Positions 34,319 through 47,400 are shown, numbered from the stretch's first letter. The stretch: 64,000 nucleotides of DNA from Candidatus Pantoea haifensis (GCA_018842655.1 JAGTWN010000004.1:2170001-2234000), one strand, 5' to 3'. Notes: generated by a model from the sequence alone, not told the origin. Numbers and translations are program-made.

Positions 34319-34483
34319 GCCGCTCCAACTGCTGTGTAATGTCTAAAAAAACGCCAATCAAAAAAAGTGTGGCGAAAACTTTAATCAATCCCGGATACGA
34401 TGTCATCCCGGAAACCCCAAATAATGCAGGCTGTTAGCCGCTTTGGCATGCAAAAAATCGTAAATGTACGTCAGGATTAGCAC

Positions 34484-34539
34484 TTGCAAAACTTCGGATA
34501 AAAGCATAAAAATACAAAAAATTCGAATAACCATTCACT
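34484..34539 (+). promoter_or_regulatory. argA promoter with two ARG boxes
   Basis: -35 TTGCAA (34484-34489), a 17-bp spacer and -10 TAAAAA (34507-34512). Two 18-bp ARG-box matches lie at 34501-34518 (11 of 14 fixed positions) and 34522-34539 (CGAATAACCATTCA core, 13 of 14), spaced by exactly 3 bp as in known ArgR double operators. Box 1 covers the -10, which fits repression by ArgR-arginine. Confidence 0.8.
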
Positions 34540-34550
34540 GAGGGTTAGCC

Positions 34551-35879
34551 GTGAAGGAACGTAGTACTGAACTGGTTCAGGGTTTTCGCCATACCGTTCC
34601 CTATATCAATGCTCATCGGGATAAAACCTTTGTCATCATGCTTGGTGGCGAAGCGATTGAGCATGAAAATTTCTCCAGCATCATTAACGATATCGGACTG
34701 CTGCACAGTCTCGGTATTCGTCTGGTCGTGGTGTATGGCGCACGCCCGCAGATTGATGCCAGTCTGGCAGAACATCAGCTGGAGCCGGTTTACCACAAGT
34801 TTACCCGGGTAACCGATGCGCAATCGCTCGAATTAGTGAAACAAGCTGCGGGTCGTCTGCAGCTTGATATCACTGCCCGTCTCTCTATGAGTCTGAATAA
34901 TACCCCGCTGCAAGGCGCACATATCAACGTGGTGAGCGGCAACTTTATTATTGCGCAACCGTTAGGCGTGGATGATGGCGTGGATTACTGCCATAGCGGG
35001 CGTATTCGTCGTATCGATGAAGAGGCGATTCATCGCCAGCTCGATAATGATGCGATTGTTTTGCTCGGACCCGTCGCCGTCTCTGTCACCGGCGAAAGCT
35101 TTAACCTGACGTCAGAAGAAGTCGCCACACAGCTGGCTATTAAACTGAAAGCGGAAAAAATGATCGGTTTCTGCTCTGAGCAGGGCGTCATTAACAGCGA
35201 TGGTGATATCGTTTCCGAGCTGTTTCCCAATGATGCGCAGGCACGAATTGAAGCGTTTGAGCGCGAGGGTGATTATCTTTCGGGCACGGTGCGCTTTTTA
35301 CGAGGTGCAGTAAAAGCCTGCCGCAGTGGCGTGCGCCGTAGCCATTTAATCAGCTATCAGGAAGATGGCGCGCTGTTACAAGAGCTGTTCTCGCGCGACG
35401 GTATTGGTACGCAAATTGTTATGGAGTCTGCTGAACAGATCCGTCGTGCAACCATCAATGATATCGGTGGTATTCTTGAGCTGATTCGTCCACTGGAGCA
35501 GCAAGGCATCCTGGTACGCCGTTCTCGTGAACAGTTAGAAATGGAAATTGATAAATTCACCATCATCCAGCGCGACAATCTGACTATTGCCTGCGCGGCA
35601 CTTTATCCGTTTATGGATGAAAAAATCGGCGAGATGGCCTGCGTTGCGGTGCATCCCGATTATCGCAGCTCGTCACGTGGCGAAATGTTGCTGCAACGTG
35701 TTGCACTCCAGGCGCGGCAGATGGGACTGAAAAAACTGTTCGTACTGACTACACGTAGCATCCACTGGTTCCAGGAGCGGGGTTTCACGCCAGTGGACAT
35801 CGAATCGCTGCCAGAGAGTAAAAAAGAGATGTATAACTATCAGCGCCGCTCCAAAGTGCTGATGGCCGATCTGTCCTGA
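34551..35879 (+). CDS. argA: N-acetylglutamate synthase ArgA
   Basis: First enzyme of arginine synthesis: acetyl-CoA plus glutamate to N-acetylglutamate, feedback-inhibited by arginine. The start is GTG at 34551 with GAGGG eight bases before, reading [20 protein letters not shown]. 442 residues (E. coli 443). The N-terminal amino acid kinase-like domain carries the arginine site ([20 protein letters not shown]). The C-terminal GNAT domain has the acetyl-CoA loop near [14 protein letters not shown] and [17 protein letters not shown]. It is intact and divergent from amiC, with ArgR sites in between. Confidence 0.97.
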   Translation: MKERSTELVQGFRHTVPYINAHRDKTFVIMLGGEAIEHENFSSIINDIGLLHSLGIRLVVVYGARPQIDASLAEHQLEPVYHKFTRVTDAQSLELVKQAAGRLQLDITARLSMSLNNTPLQGAHINVVSGNFIIAQPLGVDDGVDYCHSGRIRRIDEEAIHRQLDNDAIVLLGPVAVSVTGESFNLTSEEVATQLAIKLKAEKMIGFCSEQGVINSDGDIVSELFPNDAQARIEAFEREGDYLSGTVRFLRGAVKACRSGVRRSHLISYQEDGALLQELFSRDGIGTQIVMESAEQIRRATINDIGGILELIRPLEQQGILVRRSREQLEMEIDKFTIIQRDNLTIACAALYPFMDEKIGEMACVAVHPDYRSSSRGEMLLQRVALQARQMGLKKLFVLTTRSIHWFQERGFTPVDIESLPESKKEMYNYQRRSKVLMADLS

Positions 35880-35896
35880 TGTGATGCTCTCTTTTT

Positions 35897-35921
35897 GGGC
35901 GGCCAGTGTGCCGCCCTTTTT
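35897..35921 (+). terminator. argA terminator
   Basis: GGGCGGC (35897-35903), a 6-nt loop and GCCGCCC (35910-35916), followed by TTTTT (35917-35921). It is an intrinsic terminator 17 bp after the argA stop, in the convergent gap with recD. Confidence 0.9.
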
Positions 35922-35926
35922 GTTGG

Positions 35927-37767
35927 TCAGTTTAACTGAGCCAGACGCTCAACCAGCCCGCTACGCCGCTGGGTTTGCAACTGCACCGCACGCTGAAATA
36001 TTCCGAGATCGCTGTAAAGCGTCAGTTGTTTGCGGGCGCGGGTAATCGCGGTATAAACCAGCTCACGGGTCAGCACCGGTAAAAACTGTGCGGGCATTAC
36101 AAGTGCCGTGTGGTCAAACTCTGAGCCTTGTGACTTATGTACCGTCATTACCCAGGCGGTTTCATGCGACGGTAAACGGCTCGGCTGAACCGCTTTGATT
36201 GATCCATCCGGTAAAGGAAAAAGACTTTAAGCTGTCCTTCGTGATCGCGCAGGGTAATGCCAATGTCACCATTAAACAGCCCAAGCGCGCTGTCATTACG
36301 GGTGATCATCACCGGCCGACCCGCATACCAGCGGCTGCCCATGGCGGGACGGCGAATACGCTGTAGCTGCATCAGTCGTTGCTCCACGCGCTGATTCAAC
36401 CCCTGCACGCCGAACGGTCCCTCCCGTAAGGCACACAGCAACTGATAGCGGCCAAACTCAGCGATAATCTCGGCTGGCGCAGCATGCTGTTTAATCATCT
36501 GCAGAAAAGGTTGATAACCCTGCGCCACTTCATCCAGCATGCGCTGATAGGCTTCGCCGTTGTTCAGCGACTGGTGCTGGATATCCTCGAAAGGCGCAGC
36601 GAAGACGCTTTCGACCTGACGCGTATCGCCCAGATTTACTGCGCTCGCCAGTTGGCCAATGCCCGATTTTGCATCAAAGCGATAACTCTTACGCAGCAGA
36701 CAGATGCTGTCACGCACCGCAGGTGCCTGATGATGTTCCAGTCCTTCCAGCGAGCAGCCTGTCAGTAACGCCAGTTGCTCAGCGCGTGCCTGGCTGTAAC
36801 CAGTTTCGCTACAGCGGCAAATATCACCTAACACCGCCCCCGCCTCTACTGACGCGAGCTGATCGCGATCGCCAAGAAAGATAACGCGCGCATGCGCTGG
36901 CAGTGCGGCGATCAGTTTCGCCATCATCGACAAATCCACCATCGACGCTTCATCAACTACCAGTACGTCTAAATGCAGACGATTACTGGCGTGATAGCGA
37001 AGCCGCTGAGTATCAGGCTGTGCGCCTAACAAGCGGTGCAGCGTGGTGGCCTCTGCCGGAAAACGTGTACGCTCCTCATCGCTTACTGCCAGCCCTTGCA
37101 GTGCTTTACCCAGCGATTCCGTCAGACGCGCGGCAGCTTTGCCGGTTGGCGCAGCAAGCTGAATGCGCAGCGCCCTCTGGTTGAGGCGAATCATAGCAGC
37201 CAGCAATTTTGCTACCGTTGTGGTCTTGCCGGTTCCGGGCCCGCCAGAAATCACGGCCGTTTTCCGCGTGAGCGCCACCGCCGCAGCGATTTTCTGCCAG
37301 TCATCAGGCTGATGGCCAAACAGGGTGTTCAGGACTTCACTTGCCGCATCTGTGTCAAACGCCGCACTGTTATCCTGTAGAGAAAAGAATGTCGCGATCT
37401 GCCCTTCGCTGTGCCATAAACGGTGCAGGTAGAGTCGCTGATTACTGAGAACTAACGGTGTCACCCGGCTCCCGTCACTCACTGCTGACCAGCCAGCGAG
37501 GCGTTCAGACCAGTTCACAGGCTTCCCCGCCGCTTGCCACAACGCCTGAGCCAACGCAGGCTGACGACCTGCAAACAGCCCTGCCTCGCTCAGATTTTCC
37601 AGCGGTAAGCAGACGTGACCCTCTCCGGCTTCGGCACTGACACAGGCTGCCGCCAGTAGCAGAGCTGGCTGTGCGTCATCAGCCAGCAGCCGGGCAAACT
37701 GAATATCCAGCGGCCGTAACAGACGTTTTTCTACTGCCTGCATTAAAAGTGACATCATCTCGGTCAT
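35927..37767 (-). CDS. recD: Exodeoxyribonuclease V alpha subunit RecD, one apparent frameshift
   Basis: Fast 5'-3' helicase subunit of RecBCD. The start is ATG at 37767-37765, overlapping the recB stop as TGATG. Walker [18 protein letters not shown] is near residue 160 and the DEAS box [13 protein letters not shown] near 265. The C-terminal motif [16 protein letters not shown] lies in another frame: the break is the A5 run 36218-36222, and one more base reads [30 protein letters not shown]. The repaired length is about 613 residues (E. coli 608). Confidence 0.93.
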
Positions 37768-40700
37768 CACATCTCCTCAATGTTGCCGAATAGTGCATTT
37801 ATTTCATTCACAAATGCTTCGCTGGGCCGGGTTGCAAAAATACCATTATGGGGTGAAGTGCCATCCATACCGCGCAGGAACAGATAGAACACGCCCCCAA
37901 AATCTCGCTGGTAATCATAATCGCGCAGACGATGCTGAAGATAGCGGTGCAGCGCCAGCGTATAGAGCTGATACTGCAAATCGTAGCGATGATCAATCAT
38001 CGCCTGCTGCATTGCCTGCGGCGTGTAATCAGCATGGCTGTCACCCAGCCAGTTAGATTTGTAATCCAGCAGATAATATTTTCCCTGCCAGCGAAAAACG
38101 AGATCGATAAACCCTTTTAACATCCCCTGCACCTGACGGAAATCGAGCGCAGGCGCACGTTGCGATAAGGCATCATGACGGCGCAGTACATCGTCCAGTT
38201 TTGCGGCGGTAAGCAGATTGCTGACAGGAAGATAGAATTCCATCTCAATCAGCCGTTCATTCATTTTTATTTCACTCAGCGTCAGCCCTTGCGCATTCAG
38301 CGGCGTTTGCAGCACGCGGGAAATCCACTGCCTGAGCACAGGCAACCAGCTGAGCGCATAGCCGTTTTGTTGTAACTGATCTTCCAGCCAGATATCGTCG
38401 GGCGATTCAGCAAAATCTATCGATTCAAATAAACCGTGTAAAAACGTGCCGGGTGCGGCACCGCGTGGAAAATGGTGTGGTGTTAACGCAGCCTCTTCGG
38501 CGCTGCCCTCTTCCCCTGCTGCATCAATATCAAAGCTGGGCATCGCGTCGAGAAGCGTAGAGTGACTGTGCTGCTGCAACCCTGAATAACTGGTGACACG
38601 CCAGGTATCAGCCAGGCCGCGCGTCACGTCACGACTGCTCAACGCAAGGTCGTCGGCAAGCCCATCACGCCAGGTTTCGCCAGGCAATAACGCCTCCGCG
38701 ATAATTTCAATGCCTTCACCTGCCAGCGCCTGCAAATGCTGGCTTAACTGTGTTGCGTCTGCTGGCGCACCGCGCTGCACCAAATAACCCAGCGCGCTTT
38801 TATGCAGATCGCTTTCGCCTTCTTTTTTCGTGTCCCTTTGATTAACGGTGCGATGCCGACACTGCAGTGATAAACCGAACGGGTTAACGCCACGTAAAGC
38901 AGACGCAAATCCTCTGCCAGCCGCTCCTCTTCCGCCAGTTCCATGCTCGCTTCATCGCCCTGTACATCCAGCAAGGCGGCGAAACTATCACGATCGTGAT
39001 AGAGCGCACTGGCGGCTTCGCGGAAACCAGCGGCAAAAGGCAGCCAGACCAACGGATATTGTAAGCCTTTGGATTTATGTATGGTGACAATCTGCACCAG
39101 ATGACGATCGCTCTCCAGGCGTAACTGTTGATTCGCGGCCTGGCTGTTGGGCCGTGCGATTTGTTGTGCAAGGAAACGCACCAGCGCGTGTGGGCTATCC
39201 AGTTGGATCGCGGCTTCCTGTAGCAGTTCACCTAAATGCATCAGGTCAGTAAGTCTTCGCTCACCATTATCTGAAGCCAGCATATTTTCAGCCAGTTGAC
39301 GCTTAATCATCACATCACGCAGCATGGGTAAGACGCCTCGCTGATGCCAGAGCTGTTGCCAGACGGCAAACTGTTCCACCAGAGCATCCCATTCACGTTC
39401 GTTCTGACCGAGTGCATCCAGAGTGGCGGCATCAATCGCAAAGATGGATGTTGCCAGCGCGCTGCGCAGCAAACGCTCTTGCTCAGGTGCCTGTATCGCC
39501 CGCAACAGCCACAGCAGTTCACGCGCTTCAGGCGTGGTGTAAACGCTGTCGCGGCTGGAGAGATATACCGACGGAATCGCCAGCGCATTAAGCGCATCTC
39601 GCATTAAATTTGCTTCGTTACGACTGCGCACCAATACCGTGATATCTGAAGCCTGCACGTTACGCAGCGCATCGCCTTTACCAAGTTGCGCACGTCCCTG
39701 CTGTCCCGCCACTAACCAGCGACTAATATCCGCTGCGCACTGTTGTGCCATAAATTGCTGATAATCGCTTACGCCAACACCATCGCCTGGCTGCAACCAG
39801 AAACGCAATGCAGGCTGAGGCCGATCGTGAAAGACCAACTTCAGTGCCTGATTAGGCGGCGCGGGATGAACCGATAAAAAAGGGATCGCAGAAAACAGAA
39901 ACGGCGACTCCATTTGTAAAAACAGCCGGTTAACGCTTTCGACCATCTCAGGAGAAGAGCGCCAGTTAGTATCCAGCGTATAGTGAGCACTGACTTCATT
40001 GCGTGCCCGTAGATAGGTAAAGATATCCGCACCACGGAAGGCGTAAATCGCTTGCTTAGGATCGCCAATCAGCAGTAATGCCTGCTCTGGCTGCTGAACA
40101 TAGAGCTCACGGAAGATGCGGTATTGCTGCGGATCGGTATCCTGGAACTCATCAATCAAGGCCACCGGGAAGCGCGCGCGAATGGTTTCAGCCAGCAAGG
40201 CACCACCAGGTTGCTGCAAGGCTTCGTCCAGCTTGCTCAGCAGATCGTCAAAGCCTAACAGCGCACGCAGGCGTTTTTCACGCTGTACGGCATCCCGCAC
40301 TTCAATCAATGCCCGGGAAATGATCACATCCCGCAGTGAGAGCGGTTCGGCAAGAAACGCATCCACGGCTTCAAACAAAGGGTGGCGTGGCGCTTCACCT
40401 TTTTTGTTTTCTCATCCAGTATGCGTTGCCCAAAACGTTCCAGCTCTTTTGGCGCCTGATAATCAAGCGTTTCACTGCTGGCCCATTGCGTTACTTTACT
40501 GACCCAGTTCGGCAGGTTTTTACTGCTATAGCTGCGTTTATCGACGCCTGACTGGCTGATAATGCCCTCAACTTCACGGCTAACAGCCAGCCATTGCTGC
40601 TTAATTTCAGCAATACGCGCCATATTGGTCGCGTGGCGGGACGCCAGGGTTTCATCATCCGCAGGAGGACGTTTCAGTGTGGGCGATTCACCCTGTAGCC

Positions 40701-41301
40701 AGGGGCGCAGCGTAACCAGTAAATTATCCGGGCCGCTCCACTCTGCTGCAATAACGCGAGCGACATCCAACGTTAAGGGATAACAGTGACGACGCCAGAA
40801 ATCAGCAATGGACTGTTTCAGTAGCGCCTGCTCATCTTCAATTAACTCCTGCTCAAACAGCATTCCCGATTCGAAAGCATTCAGATTAAGCATGCGCTGG
40901 CAGAAGCCGTGGATAGTAAAGATGGCCGCTTCATCCATTTGGCGCTCAGCCGCCAGTAGTTGGGAAGCAGCCTGTGTCAGATCGGGGATCTGCGCCAGTA
41001 ATGTTTGCAGCACAGGATTGCTGCTTTTACCGCGAATACAGGCCAGGCGCAGTTGATGAATATTGTCGCGAATACGGCCACGCAACTCGGCAGTGGCGGC
41101 CTCGGTAAAGGTCACCACTAAAATTTCTTCTACCGACAGCGCCCGGCGGTAAGCATGCTCACCGCCGAGTCCTAACAGCAAGCGTAAATAGAGCAAGCCG
41201 ATAGTAAAGGTTTTGCCAGTCCCCGCTGATGCTTCAATCAACCGCTCACCACGTAGCGGCAGCGTCAAAGGATTCAACGATTCGGGGCGTAACTGCGTCA
41301 T
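37767..41301 (-). CDS. recB: Exodeoxyribonuclease V beta subunit RecB, two apparent frameshifts
   Basis: 3'-5' helicase and nuclease subunit of RecBCD, for double-strand break repair and Chi-regulated resection. The start ATG at 41301-41299 overlaps the ptrA stop (ATGA). Walker A IEASAGTGKTFTIG is near residue 23; helicase motifs IDEFQDTDPQQYRIF and TIHKSKGLQYPLVWLP follow; the C-terminal nuclease site is GFIDLVFRWQGKYYLLDYKSNW (Asp and Lys near 1080). Breaks are T6 runs at 40400-40405 and 38823-38828; one base added to each gives about 1178 residues (E. coli 1180). Confidence 0.94.
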
Positions 41302-44189
41302 TGGGTCTCACTTTTAACGGGCAGCGACTGCTGCAATTTCGCGACTTCATTCCAGGTTTTCCAGCCGGGAAGCTGCGCGAATTCTATTTTACCGACACCA
41401 TTGCCTGCAATCTGCGATGTCATTGCCATCCCCTCTTTTTGCATCACCGCCTGATGGAAAAAGTCAGCCAGGCCGGAGGCCGTTAACTGCTGGATTTGCT
41501 CAATGACTTTTTGACGTGTATCGAAAGCGTAGTTTTGACGATCAAAATCACGGCTGTAGCGACTGGCTTCTTCATTAAGGGTTTGGGGACGCTGCTTTAA
41601 CTCATTGAGCATCGCCTGCTGATACTGCGTAAAATCGCTTTGGCTCATGTCTCGTAAGCGTTTCTCTGCCTGCGGATAAAATGCCTGATAACGCTGCAAC
41701 AGGTAGGCGGGTTGCTTGCTGTTGCTTTGCAGCAGAAAACCAATTCCCCACTGGCGTCCCACCGGCATCTGGAAAGAAAACACCGCATATCCGAGTTGTT
41801 CTTCAGTGCGCAGTTGGTTATAGAACCAGGGCTGAATAATCTGGCTCAGCATTGTACTGTTGGCCATGCTTTGATATTCGCTATAACCGAGCGGGATATA
41901 GATCGCCGCTAGCGCGGAGTCGGTGCTGCTGCCTTTCTGCTCCATGTTCGCTTTTAACGGCTTATCAAAGGCCACATATTTGCTGTGCCAGTACTGCGTG
42001 CCATCACTTTGCAACTGCTGTTTAAGATCACGGCCCAGCTGCGTCACACTTTCACTGCGCATGTTACCCACCACCATCATTTCTGGCGTGGCGCTACGGA
42101 CGAGGTTATCGCGGTAAGCCACAACCTCTTTTAGCGTGATGCCTTTGACCAGTTTACGGCGCGTTTCACGCTGGGTATAAGGCAACTGCGACAACATTTG
42201 CATCGGCTGAATCGCCTGTTCAAAAGCTTTGCCTTTTTCGGCAGCCTCCAGTTTTTCCAGATACCAGGATTTCGCCTGTTCAAGCTGCTGCGCTGATGGC
42301 TGGAAGCTGGCATAACCCTCAACCAGCTTTTTCAGCAAGTTAGGTAATCGCTGAGTAAAGCCGCTGGCGCTGAACACCAGCCCATCATTTTCGCCAATGG
42401 AAAAACTGATGCCGCCGACGGAAGCCTGTGAGTTCAGCTCATCCAGCGCCAGGCTGGAAAGATAGTCATTCAGCCCAAACAGCACCTGCTGTTGTGCATT
42501 GCTAATGGCCTGCCTGTTGCGCAGCGCCAGCATGATAGTGGCTTTCGGTTCGCTGGCGTAAAACTGGCTCGGCATCCAGTAAATCCGCATGCCGTAATCA
42601 TTTTCCAGCTTAACCGGATGACTGTATGTTTTTCCATCAGAGGGAATGAGGGTAAATTCATCCGGAATGTAGGGATTAAGAACGGGCATTGAAAGCTGAA
42701 TATTACCGGCTCGTTGTTGCCAGTCAGCAAATGTCTGCGCACTAATATGCTCAACCTGGTAAGGCGCATTCACAAAATAGGCGAGCTTATTATGCGGCTC
42801 CTGCGGGCTGATGTACCAAATACGCGCTTTCTGTGGTGTCATTTCTTCAAGGCGAGCGTTGATCGCGGCGGCATCGTAATCGTCAGCCAGGTAAGGTGCA
42901 TCCAGCGTATGCTCTACGGGCACTCGTAGCATGGTGTCTGCCAGCCACTCAATGTAATCCATGTCACGGGTGATAGAGGGGTAGCGAAAATCCAGTGCCA
43001 GTACATGTGACACCTCATCAAAGTAGCGTTTATCGATACCCTTCTCACGTAGCATGGCGATGTAGCTGAAAATAGCTGCAACCACTTCATCACGCTGTGC
43101 CAGACCTTTATCCGTCAGCGACGCGGTAATGGCAAATACCCCGCTGTTGCGATCGGTCATGGGATCTGCGCCCGCGTTAACGCCATCAGCCAGCCCCTGC
43201 TTTTGTAACCAGTCATTCAGGGTATTTTTGCTACGGTTGCTCAGTAAATAGCTGACCAGCGTATCGGTTTTACTGCGGAAGCGATCGCTGTTATTTGGAA
43301 TACGGAACTCAATTTTTAACTGCTTGCGTGGCTGCGCTGGCACGTAATGGATGATGATTCCCTGCTGTGCATCTGTAACCACTGGCGCATTAATGGCCGG
43401 CACGCTGGCGTCATGATTTTTCACCCGACCAAATGTTTTTGCTGCAATAGCCGCCATTTCTGCCAGCGGTTTGTTGCTGTAGATAACCGCTTTCATCAGG
43501 TTGGCAGAGTAGTGAGTTTGATAGAAATTTGTCAGCGCCTGGTGCAGTTTGCTGTCCGGCTTGTCTTTCAGTGTCTCGAGATTACCGCCTGAAAAGCGTG
43601 ACGCCGGATGCGCGGGATTCAGCGTTTCCGCCCCAACCTGCGCCATACGCAATCCATCACGCGACCGTGCCATGGTCAGTTCAGCATTCACAGCATGACG
43701 TTCACGATCGGCGTTATCGGCGTCAAGTAACGGTTCAGCGACGGCATCGGCCAGCCGGTCAACTGCCGGTTCCAGAGCGTCGTTTTCGACTTCGAGGTAA
43801 AACGCCGTCCGGTATGATGCGGTGCTGGCATTGTGGCTACCGCCATGTTTCTTAAGGAATTCTGCAAGGTTATCCGGCTGCGGATAACGTTTTGAACCCA
43901 TTAACACCATATGTTCAAGATAGTGAGCCAGGCCAGGCTGCTGATCAGGATCATCCAGTGATCCAATCGGTAGCGTTAATGCTGCCAGTGATTTAGGCGC
44001 AGCAGCATCTGAAACCAGCAAAACAGTCATCTCGTTATCGAGAGTAATAGCCTGATAGTGTCGTGGATCGTGTTCACTTTTACGAATGATGTCATTGATG
44101 GGCTGCCAGCCCGATTCTGTCTGGGCCAGGGCATGCAAAGCCACAAAATTAAACAGAAGCGCCGTTATCCAGCGTGCGTAGTTACGCAT
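41298..44189 (-). CDS. ptrA: Protease III (pitrilysin)
   Basis: Periplasmic zinc metalloprotease of the M16 family that degrades small peptides such as insulin. 963 residues (E. coli 962), intact. The signal peptide is MRNYARWITALLFNFVALHALA. The inverted zinc motif HYLEHM is near residue 90, with the third ligand Glu in the NAELTMARS region about 75 residues on. It lies between recC and recB as in E. coli, with its stop overlapping the recB start by 4 bp. Confidence 0.97.
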   Translation of the reverse strand: MRNYARWITALLFNFVALHALAQTESGWQPINDIIRKSEHDPRHYQAITLDNEMTVLLVSDAAAPKSLAALTLPIGSLDDPDQQPGLAHYLEHMVLMGSKRYPQPDNLAEFLKKHGGSHNASTASYRTAFYLEVENDALEPAVDRLADAVAEPLLDADNADRERHAVNAELTMARSRDGLRMAQVGAETLNPAHPASRFSGGNLETLKDKPDSKLHQALTNFYQTHYSANLMKAVIYSNKPLAEMAAIAAKTFGRVKNHDASVPAINAPVVTDAQQGIIIHYVPAQPRKQLKIEFRIPNNSDRFRSKTDTLVSYLLSNRSKNTLNDWLQKQGLADGVNAGADPMTDRNSGVFAITASLTDKGLAQRDEVVAAIFSYIAMLREKGIDKRYFDEVSHVLALDFRYPSITRDMDYIEWLADTMLRVPVEHTLDAPYLADDYDAAAINARLEEMTPQKARIWYISPQEPHNKLAYFVNAPYQVEHISAQTFADWQQRAGNIQLSMPVLNPYIPDEFTLIPSDGKTYSHPVKLENDYGMRIYWMPSQFYASEPKATIMLALRNRQAISNAQQQVLFGLNDYLSSLALDELNSQASVGGISFSIGENDGLVFSASGFTQRLPNLLKKLVEGYASFQPSAQQLEQAKSWYLEKLEAAEKGKAFEQAIQPMQMLSQLPYTQRETRRKLVKGITLKEVVAYRDNLVRSATPEMMVVGNMRSESVTQLGRDLKQQLQSDGTQYWHSKYVAFDKPLKANMEQKGSSTDSALAAIYIPLGYSEYQSMANSTMLSQIIQPWFYNQLRTEEQLGYAVFSFQMPVGRQWGIGFLLQSNSKQPAYLLQRYQAFYPQAEKRLRDMSQSDFTQYQQAMLNELKQRPQTLNEEASRYSRDFDRQNYAFDTRQKVIEQIQQLTASGLADFFHQAVMQKEGMAMTSQIAGNGVGKIEFAQLPGWKTWNEVAKLQQSLPVKSETQ

Positions 44190-44329
44190 GTAAACTCCTC
44201 ACTTTACCCAAGAAGCTGCGGTGACTTCCACGCACAGCTGAAAGTACAGCAAACTGTCTCTACTCTTGTTTTATCTGCTCTGTTCAAGCGCAGGTACGTT
44301 GGCTTGTTTCGTCGCCCTTCCTGGGCCTC

Positions 44330-44352
44330 GCCCGCAAGGTTTACCTGCGGGC
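44330..44352. terminator. Hairpin between recC and ptrA
   Basis: GCCCGCAAGGT and ACCTGCGGGC form a long stem around a two-base loop in the 236-bp gap after recC. There is no strong T run, so a full stop of transcription is uncertain. The rest of this gap shows nothing recognisable beyond a likely ptrA promoter. Confidence 0.5.
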
Positions 44353-44425
44353 CAGTGATTGCCATCTTCCTGCCACTTGAATCAGAGAGGATGTATGCCA
44401 TTAAGCGCACGCACTTTTTGGCTTG

Positions 44426-47400
44426 CTATTCATCATCCTGATGCGCCTGCAACACTGGCAAATACCATTGTGTTGCGGCCTCAGTTATTTGCTGCAGCTG
44501 TGTCTCGTCCAGGACACGGCACAGGCGTTGCAAATAGGGATCGCCGCCTTCTCCGTCTACCTGATAACCTCCTGTCCAGGCCTGCAAAAGACGATTACGC
44601 GCCTTAAGCTGAGTGCTGTCATCGCTAAGTAATTGCTGGCTTTTTTGTCGTAACTCGCTTCCAGCCAGGCGCCGCCACTTTTATTAAGCAGCATCAACGG
44701 TTTGCTCATGCCAAGGCGAAAACCGTCGATATATTGCGCTAACGCAGCTTCTGCGGTGTCGGACGCTACGGGGGAAACGCCAGCAGCTTTGCTGTCGTCC
44801 ATACATTCGGCTGGTGCCCGTGCCGCCTGAGGCGCAATAGATTAAATGCTCCAGCCATAGCAACAAGCCATCGCTCATATTGAGCACACCGGGACGCCAA
44901 CGCAATAAGCCATCGTTTTGTACCTGTGCCAGCCAGCCGGTTAATGTCACTTCACCTGATTGCAGATTAATTTCCCAGCTTTCACCCTCACTACGCTGCG
45001 AAACCACTTCTGCGGCGACTTCCTGCATCTCTTCACGCTGCGCCTGCCAGAACAGTTCACCAAACGCACCGTAAGGCAGATTCCCTGCGGCGCGATGATG
45101 TGCATAAAGTCGCTGAGTATCTTCTCCCTCAACCAGCGCGTTCAACAGCTCCGCATTGATTTGATAGCGTTCCAGGCTGTCGAGCGCGAACGGCTCCGTA
45201 TCGGGCAGTTCGCTCTCCTCCAGCCAAAAATTCACGCCTAATCGCTGGTGGAACCAGGCCCGCACCGGATGACGCCAGAAGCGTAAAAATTGCTCCAGTG
45301 TCAGGGTTTCAAAAACCGGCACCGCTAACGGCTGAACAAAATCGGGCTGTGGCTGACCAGCCCCCAGGGCGGCTGGCAACCATTCGCGCGCGAAGCTGTG
45401 GTAGCGTGAATCTGGCTGGAAGTTTTCTGCCGCAAAAGGCATACGGCTGTGCAGATGTTCAAGGTGGGCGCGAACATGTTCGGCGCTCTCATCCAGCTCG
45501 CACTCTTCATCTCCTGCGAGATAAAAACTTTGACCGATATATTCCAGCAGTTCTGTGACCAGCACGGAGGGATAGCGTTCCGTATTATCCTGAATCGCGC
45601 GACCAATATAACTGACGTAGAGCTGCTGTTGCGCAGAAATTAACGCCTCCAGAAACAGATAACGATCGTCATCGCGGCGGCTACGATCGCCTTTGCGTGA
45701 CTGCTGCTGCATCAGGTCGAACCCCAGCGGCGCTAACGTTCGTGGGTAAACGCCATCATTCATGCCTAACAAACAGACAATCTTGAATGGAATAGAGCGC
45801 ATCGGCATCAGAGTACAGAAATTAACCGGCCCGGCCAGGAAGCGTTGGCTGATACGCTGTTGATCAAGGCGACCACGTAAATCGTCCCGCAGCAGCGTAA
45901 CCGGGATCGCCTCATCGAAGCGCGCATCCATGCCATATTCAATGAGTTCCTTCCACTGCTCTTCCACTAACAGTAGCGCCGCTTCTGCTTCTGCATCAGC
46001 ACTGAAAAAGGCGTTAATTAATTCCCGGCACAGCGGTAACCACGCCTCAAGCACGCGCGGCTGCGCCAGTATTTCGCGCCAGTGATTCAGTCTTGCCAAC
46101 AGTTCAGCCAGATGTCCCGCCAGCTCGCCTACCAGCCCACTGGATTCGTCATAGGGCAAAATTCCTTCCCAGTCACCGTTGTGGCTTTCCATGGCGTAAC
46201 CCAGCAGCATGCGCTGCAGACCAAAACGCCAGGTATGCTGACCGGTAATCGGCAGCGACAACGCTTCGACGCTGGCATCGTCCAGTCCCCAGCGTACACC
46301 CGATTCACTCACCCAACGGCGCAGTAAGCGCAAGCCACTTTCATCAATTGAAAAGTGATTTGCCAGCGCCGGAACGTCCAGTAGTGCCAGCACGTCTTCA
46401 GAGACAAAGCGGCTGTCTGGCAGCGCCAGCAAATGAAGAAAAGCAACAATGGCCGGATGTGCCTGACTGGCGCGGCGGTCAGAAATCGCGAACGGTAAAT
46501 AACGTTCCGTTGGCGCATTGGCAAACACCGCCTGAATAAACGGTGCATAGCTGTCGATATCCGCCACCATGACAATGATATCGCGCGGTTTAAGCTCAGG
46601 GTCCGCCTCCATTAGCGCCAGGAGGTGATCTTGCAGCACTTCGACTTCACGCTGTGCGCTATGGCAAACCTGAATTGATATGGAGTGATCTTGCGGATCG
46701 AGACAACGCTTGTTGCCGCTATAAGCCAACTCTTCGGCACTGAGTCCAATGATTGCTTTGTCTTGCAGATTAAGAAGATCCTGCTGCATGCAGTGCAGAA
46801 GATTGTCATCGTCAACCTCAACGAACGCATCAATGTCGTCGTTGGATTCCATCTGGCTGAGCAGGAAAAGGTTATCACGCCCCAGCTTGCCCCAGGAAGC
46901 CAGCAGAGGATTAGTGAGCTGCTGCTCGCCCGATTCATTAAACAGGGCTGGCGCCTGCGCGCTGTCACGGAATAATCCTCGCGCCTCGTCGGCATCATGA
47001 CGACGACGCTGACGGCTTTGCAATTTAGCCAGAAACGCATAATCCTGAATGTCGCCCCAGTAATCGCGGCAAGGATTAGTGAACAGCAGGTGAATATCAA
47101 TATGCTGGCTCAGCGCCTGAAGCGCCTGCAAATAAACGGGCGGCAAGGCAGCAATGCCGCAAATAAACACGCGCTTCGGCAAGTTTGCTGGGGAGTTTGC
47201 GCATTATCCAGCGTCTGAATAAAACGAGCATAAAGGTTAGCACGGTGCCATTTTGGCTGACCAAGGGCTTCAGTGTAATCGACCAGGTCACGCCATAATG
47301 CGGCTTGCCACTGCTGCGCTTCGCCCAGTCCATCAACACTTTCGCCCCGCTCCCATTTATTCAACCAGTCGGCGCGATAGACAAGATATTGATCAAACAG

